Translations under genes and position numbers: made by a program | Assembly (NCBI GenBank): GCA_013339895.1 | Contig: JABACO010000138.1 | Span: 21,514 to 85,513 of the forward strand | Source: Ephydatia muelleri | Lineage: Eukaryota; Porifera; Demospongiae; Spongillida; Spongillidae | DNA length: 64,000 bases | Direction: 5' to 3' | Shown here: positions 49,510-57,478 of the stretch, in pieces | Layout: each line of letters starts with the position of its first letter | Position numbering within the stretch: position 1 is the stretch's first letter | Notes under the pieces: model-generated | Databases searched by the model: none | Told to the model about the DNA's origin: nothing | Seen by the model: the letters and a program-made list of their open reading frames with translations, nothing else

Positions 49510-50388
49510 TGTGTGTGTGTGTTTGCATGTGTGTGTGAGCATGTGTGAGTGGGTGTGTGAGTGCAATGTTTGCGTGTGAGTGTGTGTTGTGGTGTGTGAG
49601 TGTTGTGTATATATGTGGTGTTGAATTATGAGGGTCACCACACCCCCGTGGGCAAGAGGCAAATGATTGCCTCATGCTTACCCAACAACTCAACATAGAC
49701 CATAAGACTGGCGTTCAGTGACGAGTTCAACTGCGTCAGCGTGACATTCGTGTTGTTGCTCAGCTGAGCGCTGTTGGTCGAACTGGCGGGAATGTAGCGG
49801 ACCGTAGAGACGCTCCCGTTCGGCGAAAAGACTCCCACGCTCAGGTTCGCCGAGCTGAAAGGGAGGAGCACCCCAATGACGTCACTCGGCTATGAACAGT
49901 CACCTGAGTAGACGCCACGACTCTCTCGCACACGACGGCGCCCGAAGCGGTGGAAAACGTCTTGTTGAGCGACGTGCTGTGTCGCCTGGAGTAGGCCGCG
50001 GTCCCGTTGGGCCTCCAGATCTGGAACTTGATCTGGGCTGAGCCGTTCGTGGCCCGGTAGCAGTACTGCCAAGCTGCGAGCGTCCCGTTGCACTGGAGCG
50101 GCCTGTTGAGCGCCAGAAACAGGCCCGTCACGGAGAGTCTCGAGGCGGTGCCGTTGGAGGCGTTGGTGGGGGAGAACCCGAAAGGGCAGAACGTGACCGC
50201 ATGGACTGTTAGTAACGACGTTGCTAAGGGTTCCGAGAGGCGTTAGGGAGAGAGTGGGAGAGAGGGGAGAGGGAAAAGGTAGATATGCTATTGCATAATG
50301 CTATTGTATATAACGAGTATACTGCTGTACTTTACTTACCAACGATCAGAAATCCAGCAGTAGCGAGCGTAGACATAGCACTGGTCAT
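43391..50388 (-). CDS. Receptor-tyrosine-kinase-like protein 2 (RTK2)
   Basis: Exons from 5' to 3': 50340-50388 signal peptide, 49682-50205 ectodomain, 49135-49454 membrane span, 48701-48887 and 48485-48593 juxtamembrane, 47862-48075 N-lobe, 47733-47800 hinge, 47076-47232 catalytic loop, 44829-45034 activation segment, 44223-44308 C-lobe, 43391-43914 C-lobe end and tail. The order and most intron phases match RTK1. Catalytic status is mixed: Lys is present in QVAIKSA, the alphaC Glu in LQEAA and the HRD Asp as HCD. The loop Asn is Ser (HCDLAARS) and DFG reads EFG. Activity is doubtful. The tail has YENV, two YEGM, YDSV and YDVV sites. Single-base indels affect several exons. Confidence 0.85.
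44076..44145. repeat. TG microsatellite
   Basis: Interrupted (TG)n in an RTK2 intron. Further short runs lie at 44440-44475 and, as (AC)n, at 44620-44690. Confidence 0.9.
44223..44308 (-). CDS. RTK2 kinase C-lobe exon
   Basis: 86 nt reading [20 protein letters not shown] then IYKIMVEC. Acceptor is catttgtctcag-like (aatgtctcag) and donor is GCTG|GTGCGT, phase 0 to 2. Confidence 0.85.
44829..45034 (-). CDS. RTK2 activation-segment exon (DFG to EFG)
   Basis: It begins [18 protein letters not shown], then after one base in a five-G run (44991-44995) [38 protein letters not shown] and PYEDCTDTE. Donor is TGAG|GTATGC. Confidence 0.8.
45310..46990. repeat. 23-bp purine/pyrimidine minisatellite in an RTK2 intron
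   Basis: The plus strand repeats gcacagaggagagggaggagggg about 48 times, then an 18-bp variant from about 46440. The RTK2 sense strand is therefore pyrimidine-rich, the opposite of RTK1. Long frames rich in P, S and L or in R, G and E across it are artefacts. Confidence 0.95.
47076..47232 (-). CDS. RTK2 catalytic-loop exon
   Basis: Reads [40 protein letters not shown] and SEDT. The HRD Asp is kept (HCD), but the conserved Asn five residues on is Ser. Small indels are needed at both ends to keep phase (a missing G near 47218, an extra C near 47085). Confidence 0.8.
47305..47345. repeat. TG microsatellite in an RTK2 intron
   Basis: (TG)n run. A 27-bp tandem repeat (aggtgtaatggcacgctggt...) follows at about 47540-47630 in the same intron. 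Confidence 0.85.
47733..47800 (-). CDS. RTK2 kinase hinge exon
   Basis: 68 nt encoding [20 protein letters not shown] then TP, phase 0 to 2. Acceptor is ccaataaag and donor is CGA|GTACGT. Confidence 0.8.
47862..48075 (-). CDS. RTK2 kinase N-lobe exon
   Basis: [18 protein letters not shown] (glycine loop, with SG.FS), YQVAIKSA with the anchoring Lys, [10 protein letters not shown] with the alphaC Glu, then [11 protein letters not shown]. Donor is TTCA|GTAAGC. Confidence 0.85.
48485..48593 (-). CDS. RTK2 second juxtamembrane exon
   Basis: Reads [20 protein letters not shown] then [16 protein letters not shown] between acceptor cgtctctgtag and donor TTAC|GTGAGT. It is 109 nt, one short of the phase needed by the next exon. 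Confidence 0.65.
48701..48887 (-). CDS. RTK2 juxtamembrane exon
   Basis: It begins [20 protein letters not shown] after acceptor tggttgcag and ends [13 protein letters not shown] at donor GAG|GTGAGC. A one-base frame change lies in the middle, near 48795. NPTYDT is a good NPxY/SH2-type motif. Confidence 0.75.
49135..49454 (-). CDS. RTK2 stalk and transmembrane exon
   Basis: A Ser/Thr-rich, mucin-like stalk leads to one membrane span, [20 protein letters not shown] followed by [10 protein letters not shown] with a basic stop-transfer stretch. The exon begins straight after the (AC)n/(TG)n microsatellite at 49460-49530, whose cacacagacatag end serves as the acceptor. Confidence 0.85.
49455..49620. 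repeat. TG microsatellite abutting an RTK2 splice acceptor
   Basis: (TG)n on the plus strand (CA on the sense strand) lies directly against the acceptor of the membrane-span exon. Confidence 0.9.
49682..50205 (-). CDS. RTK2 ectodomain exon
   Basis: It contains [20 protein letters not shown], a cysteine-bearing VVCERVVAS segment, [19 protein letters not shown] and many N-glycosylation sequons (NGT, NGS, NLS, NTN). One C appears missing near 49888, as a frame change separates VTVHS from PSDVIG. Donor is TTGG|GTAAGC. Confidence 0.8.
50340..50388 (-). CDS. RTK2 first exon (signal peptide)
   Basis: ATG at 50388 begins [16 protein letters not shown] and the exon ends GTTG|GTAAGT in phase 1. The next exon continues with [11 protein letters not shown]. 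The hydrophobic run is typical of a secretory signal. Confidence 0.8.
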
Positions 50389-51286
50389 TTAGCTTGTAGA
50401 GGAGCTCAACAGAAATCGTGCGTGCAGGGCTAATGAAATTCAGCACACTCAACAACTTCACGGTGTTGACCTTGAGGGGTTTTATCAAGTGGGAGTGGAG
50501 TGTATACAAGTGCGAATTATTTCGCTACTCTCTAATTTGGGCACTAATAATCATATAGGTTAGTGCCTATCGCCACATTTATATAATGACTTGAATCTAA
50601 ATAGAGCGCTAAGCAATTTTCATAGCTATCTGTCAAATCCGTCCGTGCATAAAAATGAACGATGCGAATGATGCTAACATCCCATGATGTCATATCGTAC
50701 TGTAATTCGTATCTAATTAAATGCACGATCATCATTATCTTCAATACAAGCCTTTGCGGCATTGCATTTATTTCCCGTCCGGTGCCTCATTGGTCGTCAC
50801 TAATGGCAGCACTCAGACCTAAGGAATCTGTACGACCGCAGAATCACATCATATGTGCCAAAGCAAATCACGAAACCTGGTCACGTGTCTCTTTTATAAA
50901 TTAAAGCTCTGTAAGAAAACACTACAGCACGTGGCTTTCTGATCTGAGTACGATAGACAAAAATTACCTCGACAAAACTGTTTGTGGATCAGTGATAGGA
51001 GGATTATGAGCCACTGTTGCACATTACTACAAATCGATCAGTCGCAATAGGGAGAAGCTCAAGCTGGAGGGGGTGGATCTACGTAGTCTGGCTTAGCCAC
51101 CCTCAAGGTGTTGGCTACGCCAGAGTGGGTTACTGTGTGTTTTTGTAGCTATAAGGGTGGCCATTCTTATACTCTTATTACTACCATCCGCATAGCTTGT
51201 ACGTATAATGCTTCACGTTTGTGTTTGTCTTTCCTTGTTATAATGATTTGTTGCACAAAATTAATAACCAGTTGGCGATTTATTAA
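50389..51286. other. 5' flank of RTK2
   Basis: It should hold the RTK2 5' UTR and promoter. I see no clear TATA box and no other gene. Confidence 0.4.
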
Positions 51287-51626
51287 AATGCACTGCTCCG
51301 AATTGGGGTGGAAGTGTGTACCATTAGTGGTGGAGACGTTTGGTGCTTGGGGAAGAACTGCAGGCCAGTTTTTTTGGAGAACTCGCATCACGACTTGCGG
51401 CTCAAAGCCATTCCTCAAAGACTACAATGTTGAATAACATCTATGGGAGACTAAGTCTCATACTAGTTCGAGCCAATGCCCGTGCGTTCAATGCTAGGTT
51501 GGCTACAACAATGGACTTGCTTGAAGGCTAGGGTAGTTTTGTGCAAGTTCGTGTGTAATAGTGAAATGGACATCAATATGTGATATATATGTCTGTGCAT
51601 CATATTATTATTATTATTTATTAGCC

Positions 51627-51660
<34 letters not shown>
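51287..51660 (+). mobile_element. 5'-truncated non-LTR-type retroelement tail with poly(A)
   Basis: Two frames give CSELGWKCVPLVVETFGAWG and LASRLAAQ... IYGRLSLILVRANARAFNAR, the extreme C-terminus of the same retroelement family as 54680-55380. The unit ends in a run of about 30 A at 51629-51659. Truncation at the 5' end plus a 3' poly(A) fits target-primed reverse transcription. One frameshift is present. Confidence 0.7.
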
Positions 51661-51661
<1 letters not shown>

Positions 51662-53141
51662 CAGTAATAAAAAAAGTATAGAGTTATAGAGTTGTTGGCT
51701 AAATTTGAAGCAATGTTTCACCACAAATGCAACTACCCCTTGTAACATCTAATAAAACATACTGACATGAAGCCCCCAAACCAAAATAAAAATACGTTAT
51801 ACATGACACACACGGGTAATCATTAATAACTTACCAGTTATCGAGTTCCCATCAGCATCGGGATCCTGATCCTGACTCATACTGATGTAGAAATGCTTTT
51901 AACGTCTACCAACGCGGTATTTGTGCGGCACCATTACCTGCGTGAACCAATGGACTGTGGACGAAATAAACAGCACCTGGTCTAACTGAATAAAAAAAAA
52001 AAAACGTATCCTAGTAACAGTACTTCGTAAACGATGAAACAACACTGAGCCACGGTTTAACGATCCCTCTATAAATAAAAAATAAAACCGTCAGGCTACG
52101 CGGCTGGTAACTGTCTAGAGCGCGACTGACCTCACAGAAATGCTTACCGTTGCTAACGTCAGTGGACATAAATTACACCACGCCACACTAGTACTGTAAA
52201 ACAAAATCGTGTGAAACCCACTCCTATTTTAAGAGTGAAGAGCACTCTACGCGGAGTGCTCTTCACTCTCGATGTGAATATTGCGCGTCACTCTTTCGTA
52301 TGGATTGACGCGCACTCTTTTAGTTAATAAGAGTGAGATAATTTTTATTGCGGTGTGATTATTCCCTATACATGTACTGCAAATCAAACTAATAAATAAA
52401 ACAACCCAGCAACCACATGTGCACAGGCAACAAAGATAGCAGCAGTCTTGTAGTTAATATTGAACTGCAGCTTCCAAAACTGAAGGCATTGCAGCTTCAG
52501 GGTGAACTGTATCTTCAAACAATATTGTCATAATTTGAATAGTGATTGAATGGTTATAATGATACACAAATTGTTACCTTCATGCTATTCTAGTAGCCAT
52601 TTTGAATTCTTCTCGTTGCACTTAGTTTGTTTACACAGTAACCATCAGGCGTCATAACAGAGACACAAAAGCGATGGTGACCCGGTTGGTCGCGCCTAGC
52701 TGAGACACTTGCACTACGCACTAATTGAAGTTTGCACAGCGCACTTTTTGAGGTTTGCACTTGCACCGCGCACTGTACTAATCGAGGTTTGCACCGCGCA
52801 CTTTGCACCACGCACTAAGAGGTTTGCACCATGCATGCTATGATCGTTTTTCAAACACTAGCTGGAAACAAGGACATTTGAAACACAATAAAGGACCCCT
52901 TACTTTGTACTCCGACTGAAGAAACAGAGCTTTGCGTCTCTGCCAAAGTAGTGCTGGTTTCACGACATTACGTACCGTATTTTATACACGAGCGCGACCG
53001 TTACAAAACCACCGATCGCGACCAAACAATAGCATGAAAATGCCAGGGAGTGTACACAAATTATTGAATGTAACTTGCATTAAAATTTGAATTAAAGTTT
53101 TAAAAGAAAAAATACAATTATATGGTATTTGGCCTTTCTGT
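51661..53141. other. Non-coding region with a strong hairpin
   Basis: Contains the hairpin at 52232-52269 and, at 52690-52830, a loose tandem of gaggtttgcaccgcgcact words. No gene recognised. Confidence 0.5.
52232..52269. repeat. Perfect 16-bp hairpin
   Basis: Arms agagtgaagagcactc and gagtgctcttcactct are exact reverse complements around the loop tacgcg. More cactctt/aagagtg words to 52345 suggest a small MITE-like element. Confidence 0.85.
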
Positions 53142-53194
53142 AGTATAGTTGTGTATATTCCTTATTTAGTGCCAGCGCGCATGCGCAGTGTGCG
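53142..53194. repeat. 53-bp inverted repeat, left arm
   Basis: It begins agtatagttgtgtatattcc and ends gcgcatgcgcagtgtgcg. The exact reverse complement is at 54176-54228. Confidence 0.95.
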
Positions 53195-54175
53195 ACTAGT
53201 ATTGTGCTGTAGGTCTGAATTCCAAATCATACTCATAAGCTGATAATAAAAGAGCCCATCTCTGTAACCGTGCTGCAGCCAATGGGGCTACACCGGTCTT
53301 TGGGCCTAGAATTGTCGTCAAAGGCTTATGATCTGTAAGCAGTGTGAACCGACGCCCATAAAGGTACTCGTGAAACTTCTTAACCCAAAATATGAGAGAG
53401 AGAGCCTCTTTTTCTAGCTGGGCATAGTTCCGTTTTCACTAGCATTTAAAGTTCGTGATGCGAAAGCGATAGGCCGTTCACTTCCATCAGGCAGTGTGTG
53501 AGAAATTACAGCCCCAATGCCATACGCAGAAGCATCTCCAGCCAACTTAATGGGTAAGGTAGGATCATAATGTACTAACACATTGGGTGATGTCAGACAC
53601 TGTTTAGCTTGCTTAAATGCCTGCTCACGCTGATCAGTCCATTTCCACTGAACATCCTTTCTGAGCAGCTCATTAAGAGGATTAAGAAGTGTTGCCAGGT
53701 TTGGAATGAATTTTGAGTAATAATTTATCATCCCCAAAAATGACCGAAGTTGAGGCACACTACTGGGTACTGGGGCCATCAAAACGGCGTCTAACTTCTC
53801 TCCAGTAGCATGGATTCCATTGGCATCAATCCTGTGACCCAGATATTGCACAGATGTAGTAAGAAAACAACATTTTTCTTTGTTCACATCTCAACCCTTC
53901 ATTCTGTAAACGCTTCAGCACCTCCTCTACGGTAGCGAGATGTTCCTCTTTGTTCTTTCCTACTATCAATGTGTCATCTAAGTAGCATAACACCCCCGAC
54001 ATTCCTTGAAGAATTGTATCCATGGCTCGTTGAAAAATTGCAGGAGCTGAAGCAATTCCAAATGGTAGCGTGTGTACCGGTAAAGCCCACGATGTGTGTT
54101 AATGGCAACAAATTGCCGAGATACCTCATCAAGCTCCATCTGTGTATAGGCTTGAGCTAAATCCAGTTTGGCAAG
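53195..54175 (-). pseudogene. Ty3/Gypsy reverse transcriptase and RNase H fragment
   Basis: On the minus strand it starts in the RT palm (KLDLAQAYTQMELDE), runs through LPFGIASAPAIFQRA, the active-site box YLDD, LGHRIDANGIH and FLGMINYYSKFIPNL, then into RNase H (GDASAYGIGAVI, FTLLTDHKPLTTILG) and stops abruptly after EFRPTAQY. At least two frameshifts (about 53445 and 53890) break it. Gag, protease, integrase and LTRs are missing. Both cuts coincide with the inverted-repeat arms. Confidence 0.85.
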
Positions 54176-54228
54176 CGCACACTGCGCATGCGCGCTGGCA
54201 CTAAATAAGGAATATACACAACTATACT
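54176..54228. repeat. 53-bp inverted repeat, right arm
   Basis: Exact reverse complement of 53142-53194, with no mismatch over 53 bases. Confidence 0.95.
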
Positions 54229-54679
54229 TTCAACCACTAAATATACTACCATTGGGGGGTGTCGGTGCATGTTCACTGCTACACCACCTACTTGACATCC
54301 CATTACCCTATATGGAAACTGGTCATGCCACACGCAGATGAAAAACTTTAAAAGGTTTCTTCCAACCTTCTATCCTCTATTATGTAATTTTCCACATTCA
54401 TGTATTATTGTAAAGCCTGTCTACATGAAGGGGACGTTCAATTGTAGTGCAGTGTAGAGCAATGTACAGCCAATATGCATGCACCCGCAAAATCAACCGT
54501 GAGCGGAAAAAAAAAGGATAAATAATAGAGAGAGGCCTTGCATTGAAATGTATTGTGCACACGATTTATTTCAAATCTCTCTACTCTAATAGAAATGATG
54601 ATGATGATTATTTTATTTTATTTTATTTTTTCTTAAAGAAAATAATAGTATACATTTCTCACAACAAAAAATAAATAAA

Positions 54680-55380
54680 TAATATCTCAGAGGGCTCCCA
54701 ATGTGCACTGTGCCCAGGTAGTACTCTTGATCACCTTGGCCACCATGCAGTTACCTGCAAGTATGGTGGAGATGTGGTCTCTCGCCATAATAGGATTAGG
54801 GACATCCTGGTAGAAACCTGTCGTCGGGCGTACATAGGGGTTAAGGTAGAAGTTGGCAATAATCTTAGCAGAGACCACAGCAAGACCCGTCCAGCTGACA
54901 TCTTACTTCCCAACTGGTTCTTGGGCAGAACTGCAGCATTAGATGTGAGCATCACCTCACCGCTTAATCCTGTCACTTTGTTGGAAGCGGGAGTGTCGGC
55001 CACCGCTGCAGCCCAGGCCACCGAGGCTAGGAAGCACCAAGCCAATGACCCTTAATGTTCTGAACTAGGTTGGGTATGTGTCCCTATGGTAGTGGAAACC
55101 TATGGGGCTTGGGGAAGGAAGCCACAGCCATCATCTCTTCTGTAGCCTCCAGACTTGCCACCTCCACATGCCGGCCAAAGTCCACCATACTCCACGAGAT
55201 CTATGGTCGGCTGAATCTCAACCTTGTGCGTGCCAATGCCACAGCTATCCTTTCTAGGATAGCTCCTTCGCCATAAACCTTTTATTATCTGGTGCATATA
55301 TATATTGAAATAAGGATGTATATAATATGTCATTATTATTATTATAGCTGAATAAAGAAATCTATTTTTCTTTTCAAAAA
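54680..55380 (+). pseudogene. Retroelement C-terminus, 5' truncated (zinc knuckle to end)
   Basis: Reads CALCPGSTLDHLGHHAVTC (CCHH-type knuckle), KYGGDVVSRHNRIRD, TRPADILLPNWFLGRTAALD, VSITSPLNPVTLLEAGVSAT, EARKHQANDP and then, in another frame, LGWVCVPMVVETYGAWG and IYGRLNLNLVRANATAILSR. This is the RT-downstream tail, with an endonuclease-like core (P.D.L....G...ALDV), of a non-LTR-type element common in marine invertebrates. The RT domain is absent. A region of ATT/AAT repeats and short A-runs follows. Confidence 0.8.
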
Positions 55381-55648
55381 AACAATGAATACTGGCAAGC
55401 CATAATTATTGAATAATCCATAGCTATTTTGCTATTAGCAGAATTATTATCATTATTTTCACCCAGGAGCTTCTTTCTGACAGGTGAGGAGATCACAAAA
55501 GTGACAGAAACTTTGTTGACGTAGGAAACATGAGCATTAAAGTGGTCCAATGCATTAGTATGGTGTTATGTCATCTGGATCATAAATACCAGAGGAACAG
55601 ACGGAGGTAATAAAAGCTGAACTGAAAACGAGCACAACCCTAGACTAC

Positions 55649-55774
55649 CTCTTGTGAGACCAAGTTGGGCTTACGACATGCATCGTCAGAAGTTACAAAA
55701 CCTACACAGTCCATGAAACAGTTGTGGACGTCCTCACAAAGGGCTTTAAGCAGCTGATCCCAAATTGGTAGGTG
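55649..55774 (-). CDS. Candidate isolated exon of unknown gene
   Basis: A 126-nt open segment, phase 0 on both sides, lies between acceptor cttggctcactcag and donor AGAG|GTAGTC. It encodes HLPIWDQLLKALCEDVHNCF then MDCVGFVTSDDACRKPNLVS. The amphipathic start and four Cys look protein-like, but I recognise no domain and see no partner exon. Confidence 0.35.
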
Positions 55775-56836
55775 CTGAGTGAGCCAAGTAACGTAAATGT
55801 AAATGACGTTCCTCTTTGTCTGGATGTAACATGGACTTAAAGCTTCCTTTCCTATGGTCAATGGCCTATAGCTAGGTGCATTCAAGCTTTAAGGGGGTGA
55901 GGGGAGCTTTATGGAGCAGGCACACGGGACCCAGAATGATTAGTGTTAATAAAGCTCTTTTTAATCATGGTGGTATATGCACATGGGACTTTGGGGAGTG
56001 AATTTGGTTTCTTAGATGAATGTTAATTGCTGGATTATCTATATTTTGTACAAGCAATAGTAAGGGCACAACCACATGGGCATAAAGTAAGTTTGCATTT
56101 GTTTGAGGTTCATGTCATCTGCTTATGTTAAATTAAAAATTCTAATATCCTCCTAAAATGTTACTGGTGTATGCCATAAGGTAAACTTACAGTACAGTAG
56201 TGCATGTAATAGCTATCTGGAATATTTGATATACAAGTCACCTCTGACATCATTTATCAAAATGTGGAACAGTGATCAGAAACAATGTGCTAGTGGGTTG
56301 CTTGTCATAGGTTCAAATTTTCTGTGAACTGGAAAGTTCTCCCATCTAACATCAAAAATCAAACTAACCTTGTGGAGTTAAAAGGCACTGAATTTTCAAT
56401 TAGCCATTCATTTCAATGCAAGTGGTTAACTTCCTTTGCTTGTTCTGGAAATTTTGAAACACACACTGTCCCCATGAGTAGTTTACAAAAAAAAAAAGAA
56501 ACTGTCTGGTTAGCATGGGATTGTTGTTATCTGATGCCTTTCATGCTAATTATACTGCAAATGGCTTCTAGCAAACCCCAGAAGATCAGAAGATCAGAAT
56601 AGCAATGATTTGAAACTAGTACCATACCTATGCTTCAGAGGTGTAGCTATGAAAATTTATTACATGAGTTTCATCCCAAGGTGGCAAGGTACGAACTGTA
56701 ATTAACGCATGACAACGTGCAACCATCTCCTCTGTACACAGTATAAGGACACGGTTGGAAATGGTTGCTGTTGCATGACCTAGAGACGCCTGCAGCCAGC
56801 TGGTGAGTAATAACACATGTCATATCTAAACTATTT
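55775..56836. other. No gene recognised
   Basis: Intergenic sequence. A frame at 56324-56602 is open on the plus strand but has no recognisable content. Confidence 0.5.
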
Positions 56837-57071
56837 GGGACCGTTTCAGCGAAAGGGACCTAGCATATGCATTTCCAGTAGAGGTAACGCTTGCGTTGAA
56901 ATGTATGGCTGATAAAAAAAAAACAGAGAATTACAACTCAAAGACGGTATTTCGATTCTCAGTGCGTAATAAGCATGTGTAGAAGACATTTCAGACTTTT
57001 AGAATATCGAAGAATTTGAAATCTTGAAAAAATAAACCATGCATTAGGTCCCTTTTCGCGGAAACGATCCC
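56837..57071. mobile_element. MITE, 235 bp, with about 35-bp terminal inverted repeats
   Basis: The left end gggaccgtttcagcgaaagg (then gacctagcatatgcat) and the reverse complement of the right end, gggatcgtttccgcgaaaag (then ggacctaatgcatgg), are imperfect inverted repeats. A partial copy in reverse orientation is at 43094-43197. No coding capacity. Confidence 0.75.
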
Positions 57072-57478
57072 GTTTGTTTATATATTACATGTGCAATAAC
57101 TTTATGCTTTCCAGAACTACTATATAAATATTGGTGTTTTTGTTATTATTAAACTTATCCTAATTTCAAAGTGTAGGGGAAAAAATTCTCCAGGAGTAAT
57201 TATAATTATGGCGATGATAATCTTTCACAAAGAACATAACTGTATTCTCTTGTGTAGGTAAGAAAGTAAATTTTGAACACCCTGTATGTTAGTGTTCATC
57301 CCCTCTTTTCAACCTCCTCTCTACAAGCTACAAAGATTTTACAATACAGATGGTACAGCAAAACAAATTAAATTAAAGCACTGTATGGCACAGACTAGAC
57401 TACATGTTCTAATGTACTTGCAAATGCTGCTCTTGGTGGAAGAGAGTGGTTGATGGGAAGGATTTATCCGCTGTGATT
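57072..57478. other. 3' flank of the repeat-protein gene
   Basis: AT-rich, no feature recognised beyond the probable 3' UTR of the gene on the minus strand. Confidence 0.4.

Noticed and set aside
56324..56602. Plus-strand 92-codon frame
   Set aside because: Low-information content with an A-run (MSSLQKKKE) and no recognisable domain or splice context.
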